From contig JABAKD010000035.1 of the NCBI GenBank assembly GCA_012845835.1, positions 186,001 to 250,000 on the forward strand: a DNA stretch of 64,000 nucleotides, read 5' to 3'. The notes under the pieces were generated by a model. The model was not told the DNA's origin, made no database searches, and saw only the letters and a list, made by a program, of their open reading frames with translations. Below, in pieces: positions 41,261-51,545 of this stretch. The DNA comes from Undaria pinnatifida. Lineage: Eukaryota; Sar; Phaeophyceae; Laminariales; Alariaceae. Positions within the stretch are counted from its first letter, which is position 1, and the number at the start of each line of letters is the position of its first letter. The translations under genes were made by a program, and so were the position numbers.

Positions 41261-42095
41261 ATGCGCCGGCGGCTGACGAGCCTGGGGAATCCGGGCCGTA
41301 CGTACCAGCGTTCCACGGCGTGCTGCCAGGTAGTATGTCTGGGTTCAGTGCCGAAGGCGTGGCCGTCGACGAGCGCGAAAGATGGTGTCAAGCCAGCTTG
41401 TCAGTTCCCGGGGCAACTGTTATGGCGACGGTTGATGCTGTTGCCATACTCGACTCGGGGTCTGGTATCACGACCATGTCTGCTGGGATTGCGAACAAGT
41501 TTCAAGCTGCATTTCGGTATCTTGGTTGGCCATTTTGTTGTGGATGTCTTGAATTTCATCGTGCCACTTTTTTTGTGGTCGTTAAGCACCTTACGCGCGT
41601 ATCTAATAGAATCGAATCCCAAAGTACTTGAAGTACAGAGGGTACTACATGATCAAATATCCAATAACTTGAAGTACCGGGACATGGCGCACCCGGGGAA
41701 GCTCAAGGTGGCGGATGGCCGTGTGCTCGTGGTCCAGGATAGAACGTGCCCGGTGCGGATTGCTCTGCACACCAGCTGGGGTTTGGTCACCATGGATCCG
41801 TTTTCCTTTGCAGTCGTGCCGGGCGACGACGATGTTGTCATTATCGGAAACCCAACTTTGAAGCTGTCGGGCATCGAAGTCTGTGACAGTTTGGGGGCGC
41901 GCGCGCGGGAACGTGCCGCTCTCACCGGTGTCGACTCCACAGCGTACCGGCAATGCCGCCGCGTTATTGTTGGTGGCGACATTTTGCAGCAGCAGTGCGG
42001 GACGCCGGAGAAGCCGGATGGAGCCGTAAAGCGCTTGGTGGCGCGGGAGCCGGACATCGACATGGGCCCGGAGGAGGAATTACGGGCTAGCAGCT
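41261..42095 (+). pseudogene. aspartic protease and downstream linker, gypsy-2
   Basis: One frame (to about 41520) reads VDAVAILDSGSGITTMSAGI, with the catalytic DSG motif. The downstream half lies in another frame: LKVADGRVLVVQDRTCPVRI, SFAVVPGDDDVVIIGNPTLK and SLGARARERAALTGVDSTAY. This gives the flap region and the V-I-I-G-N-P-T-L end of retropepsins. The frame change falls near 41520-41650. The linker ends EEELRASS, just before a deletion. Confidence 0.78.
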
Positions 42096-42795
42096 GATCC
42101 TGGAGCGCTTGTAAGAGGTCGGGTTGTACGCTGCGGCTCACAAGTGCACCTTCTTCGAGACTAGCATCACCTGGTGCGGGAAGGTGTACTCGCAGGGGCA
42201 AGTCAAGCACGATCCTGAGCGGTTGACGGGCTTGGCAACCATGAGGCGGCCTGAGACTGCGGCCGAGTTGATGCAGTTCTTGCAGGCTGTTAATTGGCTG
42301 CGTACGTCTTTGCCGCGCATGGCAGAGGTTGTTTATCCTCTTCGTGTCTTCCTGGAGGAGCATCTGGCGGGTGCCAAGCGTCGCACCAAACGTGTGGCAT
42401 CAAACCGGGTGATCTCGGCTGGGGACTGGACCTCGAGGTTGATCGGGGCCTGGGAGGCCGCGCAGGATCTTGTCGCTCACGCTGTGGCTTTGTCTTACCC
42501 GAAACCGGGATGGGCGGTGCTCATGTTTCAGGATGCCTCCGATGAGCATTGGGGGAGGTTTCTCACGCAGGTGCCGCAGGAAGAGCTCGACCGCGGCGTT
42601 TCAGTCGAGGACATGACTCACGAGCCTCTTGGATTCCAGAGTGGGACCTTCAAAGTGTCACAGCAGCGCTGGACGACGGTAGACAAAGAAGGCTTCGTCA
42701 TGGTGAGTACCTCCAAGCAGTTGGAGTACCTCTTGTGGAACGGCGTGCACACTTATACTGACCACCGGGATTTGGGGTACATTTTTGATCCGTAG
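42089..42795 (+). pseudogene. RT thumb/connection and RNase H of gypsy-2, palm deleted
   Basis: It starts LILERL-stop-EVGLYAAAHK, the helix that normally follows YxDD, then WCGKVYSQGQVKHDPERLTG and MRRPETAAELMQFLQAVNWL. The fingers and palm, including YxDD, are missing between the protease linker and this point. RNase H follows: VLMFQDASDEHWGRFLTQVP (Asp), TVDKEGFVMVS (Glu) and HTYTDHRDLGYIFDP (Asp), then a TAG. A continuation at 42798-42960 gives AQRLDQWKAVLGQYDNTIVH and NCWGDLLSRWV, the RNase H end. Confidence 0.85.
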
Positions 42796-43107
42796 GCGTG
42801 GGTGTCGTCTGTTGCGAACACGACGGCGCAGCGTTTGGACCAGTGGAAGGCGGTATTGGGGCAATACGACAATACCATTGTGCACATCGCCGGAGATCGT
42901 AACTGCTGGGGGGACTTGCTCTCGCGGTGGGTGACTGTCCGTTCGGTGAGTGTTCGCGCTACCGCGGTGTACGCTGCTGGCGCGCCAGATGAAACTCTTC
43001 CGTCCAAGCAGGTGATCCGGGACGCGCAGCAATCGTCGCGGCCAAACCTGAGCAGCTCGCGTCGAGGGCTACGTCGTTCATGACGAACGTTGGTCAAGTG
43101 AGCTTGG

Positions 43108-44100
43108 ATGCCAAGGGACTTTTTCGGCTCCCGGTTAATGGGCGCGCGGTGTTGTGGATTCCAGGAGGAGCTAAGCAGCTTCAGGTACTGGTTAATGGTT
43201 TGTGCACACATGAAGGAGGCTGGCCATCGGGGTGCCGTGGCTATTCTGCACCGGCTGTCGGAATACTCCTGTTGGTTTTCCATGGAGGAGCACTTAGCCG
43301 AGTTTATCAAGCAGTGTCTTCATTGCATGGATTCCAAAGCAGGGGAGAAAATGCCACGTCCGCTTGGGGAGACGGTGCACGGCACCAGGCCGGGCGAAGT
43401 GGTCCACTTCGACCATCTCCATGTTGGTGCGAGCCGGCCGTTGGGATACGATGGCCTGGATGAGGACGGGGGGTACCGATACATCCTCGTCATGATGGGC
43501 GATATGAGTAATTGGGTTTGGCTTGAGCCCACAGAAGCATGCACTGCTCGTTTAACAGCGCAGCATCTCCTGACCTGGTGTAAGATTAATGGGGTTCCGG
43601 AGATGTGGGTGAGTGACACTGCTTCCCATTTCAAGAATCAAATGATGGCTGCGTTAGAGGAGTGTCTTGGTGTTGACAGGAGGTTTTCAGTTGCGAATTC
43701 GCCTTGGTCTAATGGTACATGCGAACGAATGATGCGTAAGGTGGTGCTTACTCTGAAGGCCATGAATCATGAAGAGCAACGGATCGCCCAGGATTGGGTA
43801 GAGTTAGTACCGGCGATTAAGTGGGCCTTGAACACTGCGTTTCGCGAAAGGAACGGCTCTACCCCGTATCATGTCATGCTCGGCAGAGTACCTCGCGTAG
43901 CGTTGTCCACGTTGGCGTCGTCGACCGGACAGGATTGGCAGGTGGATGTGCTGGACGAGAAGGCTCTTCGGGCGAAGGTGCAGAGCGTGGTTGCGGCGCA
44001 GAGTCAGCTGCACAAGGAGGTCTTGGAAAAGGTGCAGGTGAATCGTGGTAAGCAGCGTGCGGCCGCGAGTCGGGGAAGTTTGCCGATATTTTTATGTTGA
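43108..44100 (+). CDS. integrase of gypsy-2, catalytic D,D35E intact
   Basis: The zinc finger occupies residues about 30-75 (HMKEAGH, then CLHC). The core has VVHFDHLHVG (Asp codon 43411-43413), WVSDTASHFKNQ (Asp 43615-43617) and SNGTCERMMRKV (Glu 43723-43725). The second Asp and the Glu have exactly 35 residues between them, the standard retroviral-type spacing. The end of the core reads WALNTAFRERNGSTPYHVML, then a coiled LRAKVQSVVAAQSQLHKEVL stretch. The ORF ends at a TGA before the C-terminal tail. The upstream H2C2 region lies in this same frame, so this block is the best-preserved coding sequence in the window. It inserts element DNA into chromosomes. Confidence 0.9.
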   Translation: MPRDFFGSRLMGARCCGFQEELSSFRYWLMVCAHMKEAGHRGAVAILHRLSEYSCWFSMEEHLAEFIKQCLHCMDSKAGEKMPRPLGETVHGTRPGEVVHFDHLHVGASRPLGYDGLDEDGGYRYILVMMGDMSNWVWLEPTEACTARLTAQHLLTWCKINGVPEMWVSDTASHFKNQMMAALEECLGVDRRFSVANSPWSNGTCERMMRKVVLTLKAMNHEEQRIAQDWVELVPAIKWALNTAFRERNGSTPYHVMLGRVPRVALSTLASSTGQDWQVDVLDEKALRAKVQSVVAAQSQLHKEVLEKVQVNRGKQRAAASRGSLPIFLC

Positions 44101-44110
44101 TGGTTAGGTC

Positions 44111-44540
44111 TTGATAGCTCGGGTGCGGCGTAGTGACTCGACGCCAAAATTGCCGATGACGTGGACTGGGCCGTGGCGTGTGCTGGTCGCTCAACGATCG
44201 CATGCGTGCAGAATATTGTATATGGGGAAGTCCGAGACGTTCATGTTGCTCGGATGCGTTTTTATGCGAATGCTGATCTTGAGATCACTGCCGAGTTAAA
44301 AGAGGTTTTTCAACATGTTTTCAAGCAAGGAGAGCTTGAGATGGCAGCAATTGTGAATTTGGCGACAGTGTAGGAAGGATCTGGCTTTGAGGTGGAAGCA
44401 GAGTGGGCTGGATTTGACACGGAAGAGAATACGTGGGAGGACCTAGCGAAGATATGGGGCGCGGCTCCTCAATTTGTGAAGTCGGAATTGCGTAAGTTAA
44501 GACTAAAACGGGGAGTGAGGACGAAGCTGAAGCGGTAATG
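44111..44540 (+). pseudogene. integrase GPY/F tail and chromodomain of gypsy-2
   Basis: Frames give STPKLPMTWTGPWRVLVAQR (GPW, the GPY/F-like signature), then VRDVHVARMRFYANADLEIT and FQHVFKQGELEMAAIVNLAT followed by TAG. In the same frame the sequence continues GFEVEAEWAGFDTEENTWED and LAKIWGAAPQFVKSELRKLR. The W-x-G-F-x-x-E-E-N-T-W-E pattern is a chromodomain. Stops and a frame change separate it from the integrase ORF. Confidence 0.85.
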
Positions 44541-45069
44541 TGGTATTACGCTGTGAGTTATCTGCGGTTTTCGCGTGCCTTGAGCGAAAACCGTCCTGGA
44601 ATGGTTTTTGACGGTATTATTTTGCTGAGTGCATGAGTTTGTGGTATAATTGTGGATGAAAGCGGATGATACTATTAATGTTCGTGTAGTCGTAAAAGGG
44701 TTCTTACGATGTTTATATTTTGGTCGGCGGGTTTTTAGATGGGTTTCTGTTTGGCTTGCCGCTTATATAAGTATGTTTTTTGGAGCTTGCGTTTGAAATA
44801 ATATACGAAATAATGTACCTATTTATTGGTGATATTGCGATGTTTTAACGCATGATTTGTGCATGGTGATCGTGTGTGCATGTTTTTGTGAAGTATTGTA
44901 ATGCTTCATGACTCGGAATCATTGGGTATGGTATCTAGATGTATGTGGTCGTTTATCATTCAAAAACGACATGTGTGTTTTCTTTGATGTTGCTTATGTA
45001 GCTGGTGCTCACTTTTGATCAAAGCTTGTTCATGAACTACTTCGAGTAGGAACGCGCTTTCGGGGGCAT
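44541..45069 (+). other. 3' untranslated stretch of gypsy-2
   Basis: T/G-rich, no ORF. It ends with a short purine-rich CGGGGGCA directly before the 3' LTR, possibly the polypurine tract. Confidence 0.55.
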
Positions 45070-45396
45070 TGGACAGTGGAGCACCAGAGAGCGTGTAGTG
45101 CTGGTGGTAAGATATGACCTGATCTTTTTGGTGGTGATTGACTGTTGAGGATCTGATGCGGTGTGTGCACGTTATTTTGAACTAAAGACAGTAGGGGTTT
45201 CTACTTATCCTCTTCTGGATTCTGATAAGGGGATTCGGGGATGAAGTTGAGATCGCTTGTTTTCGTGTGTTCGGAGCTAATATAACAACTTCTCTCTCCT
45301 TTCCTAGCACCTGAATGGTGCTGACCAGCCTCCCTCAGGCCAAGGGGGGATACCTTCTGGTCAAGTATACCTTGCCTAGCTCAAGGCGTATCTACA
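45070..45396 (+). repeat. 3' LTR of gypsy-2
   Basis: It starts TGGACAGTGGAGCACC and ends GCGTATCTACA, matching the 5' LTR. Its right half (from about 45237) is the start of the tandem triplication described next. Confidence 0.92.
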
Positions 45397-45920
45397 ACCC
45401 CCGACCGCATACTTAAAAAGGACGCGAGCCATTCTCTAACCAAACATTGTTCAACATTATTATATTCGGAGATGAAGTTAAGATCGCTTGTTTTCTTGTG
45501 TTCGGAGCTAATATAACAACTTCTCTCTCCTTTCCTAGCACCTGGATGGTGCTGACCAGCCTCCTTCAGGGCAAGGGGGGATACCTTCTGGTCAAGTAGA
45601 CCTTGCCTAGCTCAAGGCTTGTCTACAACCCCCGACCGCATACGTAAAAAGGACGCAAGCCATTCTCTAACCACACATTGTTCAACATTATTATATTCGG
45701 GGATGAAGTTAAGATCGCTTGTTTTCTTGTGTTCGGAGCTAATATAACAACTTCTCTCTCCTTTCCTAGCACCTGAATGGTGCTGACCAGCCCCCCTCAG
45801 GCAAAGGAGGGGTACTTTCTGGTCAAGTAGACCTTGCCTAGCTCAAGGCTTGTCTACAACCCCAGACCGCACACTTAAAATGGACGCAAGCCACTCTTTA
45901 ACCACACATTGTTTAACGGT
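45237..45920 (+). repeat. triplicated LTR-half plus flank unit (~235 bp)
   Basis: The unit comprises the LTR right half (GATGAAGTTAAGATCGCTTG ... GTCTACA) plus the flanking tRNA-like piece (CCCCGACCGCATAC ... AACATTATTATATTCGG). It occurs at about 45237-45468, 45470-45705 and 45706-45920. The junctions fall in ATTCGGGG/ATTCGGGGATGAAG, the same word present inside the LTR (GGGATTCGGGGATGAAG). Confidence 0.9.
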
Positions 45921-46227
45921 CATTGCAGTCGGTCATTGCAGTCGGTCATCGCAGAGGGATGCGAAGCTGCGACCTTCCACCATTAACGAACGCATGTCAA
46001 ATTGCTGAGACGTAAAAACAACACATGATGCACACAACAAAAAATGAACGGAGGGGTGATTCGACACAACGACCTTCCAACCACAACTGTTCAACAACAC
46101 AGGTTTGAGCCACTCGACACTTAAATATACAACCTCAAACTGGTGTAGATTTGTATGCATGCGTAGAAACTTGAAATTAGAGTACACATTTCGTCAAAAA
46201 AACGAAACTATTAATAGTCCTCGGTCT

Positions 46228-47600
46228 CGAAACACGACAAGAGCACGTCCGAGGCCACCCCCGGCAGGGTCGGGAGGGGCGAGCAAGGCGAGGCACATGC
46301 AGAAAACAGCGCGGCGAGAGGTGGACCTCGGCTCGAGTTACTTCGAACATGGCTCTAGACCGGGTCTAAGTCGGACCCTTTGGCTGCTCTCGCGCAAGCA
46401 CCAACATACTTATACATATACAAGGTTCCCCTCCGGGAAGTAAGCGCCTAGGGGAGTGGCGCAAAGACACGTTGTTTTCACTACCGGACGCAATGACCAT
46501 TTTCTTTTGTAAATCATAAAAAAAAGTTGCCCGGGAAAATAATGAATTCGCATTTTACTCGCACAGTACTTCTTGGGTGTACTCAATAGCAGTACTTTTA
46601 GCACTTTTTGGGTATGCTCGACATAGACGTGCCCACGACCGATCTGTTCTTGAGAAAATATACACAGCACTACTTGATAACACACAAAACTTTTACACCG
46701 TGTGATATGTATGATTTCGAGAAGAGCGTCACAATTCGAACGCCAGCCCAGGGACCGCCAGGAAGCGAGAAGGGGCACGTGTGGCGTGGGATGCGGCACG
46801 TATTGAGAACGAGGGAGCAAGAGGACAATAACACGTGACATTTGCTAAAAAGAAAAAAATCGCGGCCGTAAAGAGGGTATAGAGCACGCGCACACACATG
46901 GTCCTACCTGTAAAGTTTTGCTCTCCGCACGTTGTGTGCTGTCTGCCATCTGCGATCTTCGCAAAAACCACATAAAAAATACTCGTTAAAGAACTGCCTC
47001 TGTGGACGTAAATGTACAAGGATGGGTTGGTATCTAAATTATTACTATTACAAAGGTCCCAATGTTTCCGCATCGATGGACACGCGCACCCAGAGCGGCA
47101 GCACAGCAGAAACGTATGGTATGGTGGGGTGACACATTATGACAGGCTCCGACACAAGCAACTCGCCGCAGCATAGCGAGGACACGCCAAGCGCACATAA
47201 ATGGTGTCACCTGCCACTGCTGCTGTGCGGCAGGGTTGTAGCGTTGTGTTCTCCGCAGGTTGTCTGCTGTCTGTCATCTGTGATCTTAAATAGTGTTGCC
47301 TACCGCTGCTGCTGTGGGGTAAAGTTCTAGCGTTGTGCTCTCTTGGTATGGCACGATATCATATACCTAGTACGAAGCACACCAACATGAACATGAATAT
47401 AAGAATCGTTTGAGTACTAATATGATATTCAAACGATCCTTACACTTTACGCCGGCATGTCACTTGACACTTGGCGGAAGCAGCAGTAACAGCAGCAGCG
47501 AGAGGTAGTGGCGTATAAGCGGGTAGAGCATCGCAGGCTAGCGTTGTGCTCTCCGCATGTTGTCTGCTGTCTGTCATCTGCGAACTTACATAAATGATGA
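46228..47600 (-). repeat. relatives of the 36.8-38.9 kb block, mostly inverted
   Basis: Module A (46228-46405) keeps the same orientation. Module D (46405-46625) and pieces of the 330-bp units (about 46920-47110, 47225-47290, 47525-47590: GTTGTCTGCTGTCTGTCATC, TGCTGCTGTGCGGCAGGGTT) are reverse-complemented relative to 37.3-38.9 kb. Confidence 0.7.
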
Positions 47601-48240
47601 TGATGCCTACCGCTGCTGCTGTGCGGCAGAGTTGTAGTGTTGTGCTCTCTTGGTATGGTACGATATCATATAAGAAGCACACCAACATGAACATAAATAT
47701 AAGGACCATTTGAGTGCTAATGTGATATTCAAACGATCCTTACACTTTACGCTGGCATGTCACTTGACAGAGGCAACAGAAGCAGCAGCAGCGAGAGGTA
47801 GTAGCGTATACTGGTAGGCCGGTAGAGCATCGCAGGCTCCGATCAAAGTAAGCACCTACTACAACAGCAGCCACACGCGCATAGACTTGCAGGCTGCTGC
47901 TGCCAGGGGGCTGGACTGCTGCTGGGCGCTGTGCGGCAGAGTTGTGACGTTGTGCTTTCTTGGTATGGTACGATATCATATAAAAAGCACACCAACATGA
48001 ACATAAACGTAAGGACCGTGTGAGTACAAATGTGATATTCAAACGATCCTTACACTTTACGCCGGCATGTCACTTGACAGAAGCAGCAGCAGCAGCGAGA
48101 GGTAGTGGCGTATAGGCGGGTAGAGCATCGCAGGCTCCGATCAAAGTAATCACCTGCTACAACAGCAGCTACACGCGCATAGAGTCGCAGGTTGCTGCTG
48201 CTGCTAGGGGGCTGGACTGCTGCTGGGCGGCAGGATCGTA
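47343..48240 (+). repeat. tandem array, ~307-bp unit, three copies
   Basis: The block TGGTATGG(T/C)ACGATATCATAT, AAGCACACCAACATGAACAT, TATTCAAACGATCCTTACAC, TTTACGC(C/T)GGCATGTCAC and TTGACA, then CAGCAGCAGCGAGAGGTAGT, starts near 47346, 47650 and 47960. The second and third copies carry an extra GCAGGCTCCGATCAAAGTAA segment. Confidence 0.88.
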
Positions 48241-48349
48241 GCGTGGTGCTCTGTGCAAAAATAGGGAAATCTATGTGTACTCTTTACGAGCAGAAAACTC
48301 GGTTCGCATCCAAGTCGTACGTGCCTACCCGGGGATAGGGGATGCAGAA

Positions 48350-48650
48350 AATCAATCCCCGGGGATGTTGCGGAAACCCATGGATTTGCCTCAAATGTGT
48401 CCAAGGCCAAAAGTTGAAAATGCTTGCCACGCGCGACACACTGCACGAATCGCGCCAAAACCTCCGGCATCGTGACCTCGACGGTCGAATTGTGCCACCC
48501 CATCCGACGTTTCGGACAAGGATGCGAGCACGAAGAGATATGCCTGAAAATAAAAAAAATGACAAGTATTCGTATACATACAAGGTTCCCTTCGGGATAT
48601 GTGTAACGTGAAATCCTGGGGGCGTCGCAAGGCGAAAAGGGAGCCACAGG
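48350..48650 (-). repeat. module B, inverted copy, with terminal GAACCTTGTA block
   Basis: It is the reverse complement of 37080-37300 and is followed by ACAAGGTTCCCTTCGGGAT and GTAACGTGAAATCCTGGGGG. The latter block recurs inverted at 52785-52860. Confidence 0.7.
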
Positions 48651-48839
48651 TAACGTATCGAATAACTAGACGTGTCACACACATGTATACTACACACAAT
48701 GGGACGATCGAATGAGCGAGCGCGCAGACGATGGACGATTGCACGGATTGTAACTGACCGCACATCATAATGTCGTATACACACCACAACAGGCACACAC
48801 ACATACACGCCCACCACACACATGCGTACACAGACGCAC

Positions 48840-50517
48840 ACGCACGCACTCCAAACGGCCCTGATATAGCGTCCTCATCCTCGTCCCTAGAGCAAGAGAA
48901 ACCTAACCTTGTGGACGGAAATATAAGGACCGATTGGTAGGCGTCTTGTTTTCTAATAGTTTACTATATTTACGTCCAATATAGGTATCTTGCAGCAGCA
49001 CGCCGAGATTTTTTTGTTTTCATGGAGGCACCAGGTGCCCCATCCGCAGCCACCCTCTCTCGGCCGATGCCGGCCAAGTTGCGCCCGAAATCGGCAGCCC
49101 CGACCCCTCGAAGTCGAGGAGGCCCGGCCCCCGTCGCGTGTTCACCAGGCGCACACGGTCCAAGGCAGCTATCACGGTACCCGAAGAAGCCAACCAAACG
49201 TTGCGTATCTGTTCACAGTTTCTTTCTGGGTTAAAATATAGGGTACGTGAACCATTGGACATGATTATTGTATTGTTCCTTGTATTCCCGGCCCACACGG
49301 CATACCAAGCGAGAGAACAGGGCATATTTCGGCGCACGATATACCTCTGTCTGCACCCTGCTCGCCGCCGCGAGGGATATGGCGCTCGGCAGAGGTGTAC
49401 TGCTGCTTCTGTATATTGCTCCAGCTGCTGCAGTTGTGCTGCGGTTACTGCTGCTGCTGTTGTGCTGCGGCTACTGCTGCGGCTGGTACTTCTCTACTGC
49501 AGCAATTGCTGAGAGGGTGTGATAAAACAGAGCAGGTGATTCGAGACTGGGTGATGGTAGCGGGGCATTCTTTTACAAAACGAAAAAGAAAAAAAAATGT
49601 ACAAGTTTATCAGAATTTGTGAAAACATTTTGGGTGTTCGACCTCCCTCTCCAGTACACAGCTGTGGTAATTGTACATGTGCGAACGCACTTCAAACGGC
49701 CCTTTCATATACCGTCCTCGTTCCTGGGGCAAGAGAAACCTATCATTTGTGGACGGTAATACATGGACCGATTGGTAGGCGTCTTGCACTTATAAGAGGT
49801 TGTTATATTTACGTCCAATCTAGGTATCTTGCAGCAGCACCCCAAGATTTTTTTGTTTTCATGGAGGAGCCAGGTGCCCCATCCCCAGCCACCCTCTCTC
49901 GGCCGATGCCGGCCAAGTTGCGCCCGGAATCGGCAGCCCCGACCCCTCGAAGTCGAGGAGGCCCGGCCCCCGTCGCGTGTTCACCAGGCGCATACGGTCC
50001 AAGGCAGCTATCACGGTACCCGAAGAAGCCAACCAAACGTTGCGTATCTGTTCACATGTTCTTTCTGGCCGAAAATATAGAGGGCGTTTACCATTTGATA
50101 CGATTATTGTATTGTTCCTTATATTACCGGCCGACACGGCATACCAAGCGCGAGAGCAGGGCCCATTTCAGCGTATGATACATCCCTGTCTGCACCCTGT
50201 TTCCCGCCGCGAGAAATATGGCGCTCGTCAGATGTGTACTGCTGCTGCTGTATATTGCTCCAGCTGCTCCTGTTGTGCTGGGATCACTGCTGCGGCTACT
50301 GCTGCTTTTCCTGCTGCAGCTACTGAAAGGGTCTGACAAAAACAGAGCAGGCGAATCGAGACTGGGCAGGTAGCGGGTCATTTTTTACGAAACAAAACAA
50401 AAAAGAACAAAAAAAAAAAAGTTTCTCAAAAAATGTAAAACAATTTGCAATTGGGGGTGTTCCAAGTGACCTGCTCGTCTCGGGGAGGCGGAGCGCAATC
50501 TCTTGCCATATAGAGCC
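48840..50517 (+). repeat. ~839-bp tandem duplication with a highly conserved ~190-bp core
   Basis: The copies are 48840-49678 and 49679-50517. The core (49010-49210 and 49850-50050) is nearly identical: CCACCCTCTCTCGGCCGATG, CCCCTCGAAGTCGAGGAGGC and CTATCACGGTACCCGAAGAA. Outside the core, identity drops and CTG/GCTGCT tracts vary. All three frames of the core are open in both copies, for example FTRR-RSKAAITVPEEANQT then LRICS. Core substitutions do not clearly favour one frame. Confidence 0.88.
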
Positions 50518-51545
50518 AGCCCAGCGACGTTTAATGCGCGAGCACCGCCACGAAGCTCGGCCGAGATCCAGGCATGCTTCATAATGTACCCATGGCAGCC
50601 TAGCTTGCCCCGCGGACAAAAGTGCGAGAAGAAACCCCCGGCAGCCGGAGAGCAGCGAGCCAAAAAAAACGAAGATGATAGTTTACATATACATCTATAT
50701 ATCACCCTTGACAATAGGCAATGGCCACTGCAACAACTTTATAATATGGCGCTATAGACGGGTCTATTGCCGTCGGTAGTGGCTGTCGATTGACTACTTC
50801 CCCAATCTATGGTCGCTGGTAGTGGCTATCGATTACCTACTTCCCTCACATCATGACATCGGTAGTACTAATAGCTATCGATTTGACCACATCCCCAGTC
50901 TACTGTCACTGGTAGCGGCTACCGATTGGGTTTCCCCCGAGCCATTGCGGTTGACAATGTCCATCAATTGTTACCGTTCCCAATATGTCGTCACCGGCAA
51001 TGGCCATCAATGGATAATTCGCGCAACACATTGGAAGCAATGTGCATCGATGGGTCACATGTACATTTTATCGTCGCCGGCAATATATGTATATGTAAAA
51101 TATGATCTTCATTTCTTTTTGGCTCGCTGCCCTCCGGCGGCCGAGTGTTTATTTTCGCACTTTCGGCCGCGGGGCAATATAGCCTGCCATGGGTACATTA
51201 TGAAGCATGTCTGGATCTCGGCCGAGCTCCGTGGCGGCGCTCGGCGCATTAAACGCCGTTCAGCTGGCTCTATTTGGCAAGGGATTGCGTTCCGCCCCCC
51301 TGAGACGAGCAGGTCACTTGGAACACCCCAAACTGTTTTTCAAATGTTGATATTTTGATAAAATGTACAATTTTTTGTTCTTCATTGTTTTGTTCGTACA
51401 AAAATGGCCCGCTACTCAAGTAACCTCAGAAGCAGCACAGCAGCAGGAGCAGCAACAGCCTGGACTACATTAACCTCAGCAGCAGCACAACAGCAGCAGT
51501 AGCAGCAACATACAGCAGTAGTAACAGCAGTACACATGTGGGTCG
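50230..51545. repeat. large imperfect palindrome (arms ~475 bp, loop ~365 bp)
   Basis: The reverse complement of 51070-51545 matches 50230-50705. Shared words are GGTGTTCCAAGTGACCTGCT, GCCGAGATCCAG-CATGCTTC, ATAATGTACCCATGGCAG, GCAGCGAGCCAAAAA, AGCGGG-CATTTTT and a CAG/CTG tract. The loop (50706-51069) carries GG-A(A/G)TGGC(C/T)ATCGAT-like repeats. It begins inside the second 839-bp copy. Confidence 0.88.

Larger units (their letters stand above)
39481..45396 (+). mobile_element. gypsy-2: Ty3/gypsy chromovirus with two LTRs, internally deleted
   Basis: LTRs at 39481-39805 and 45070-45396 flank, in order, Gag, a P/Q-rich region, aspartic protease, an RT remnant, RNase H, integrase and chromodomain. 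The element splits a tRNA-like unit: GAACCC remains on the left and ACCCCCGACCGCATAC on the right, giving a probable ACCC target-site duplication. RT motifs A-C are deleted, and several frameshifts and stops are present, so it is non-autonomous now. The integrase ORF is still intact over 330 codons. Confidence 0.9.
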
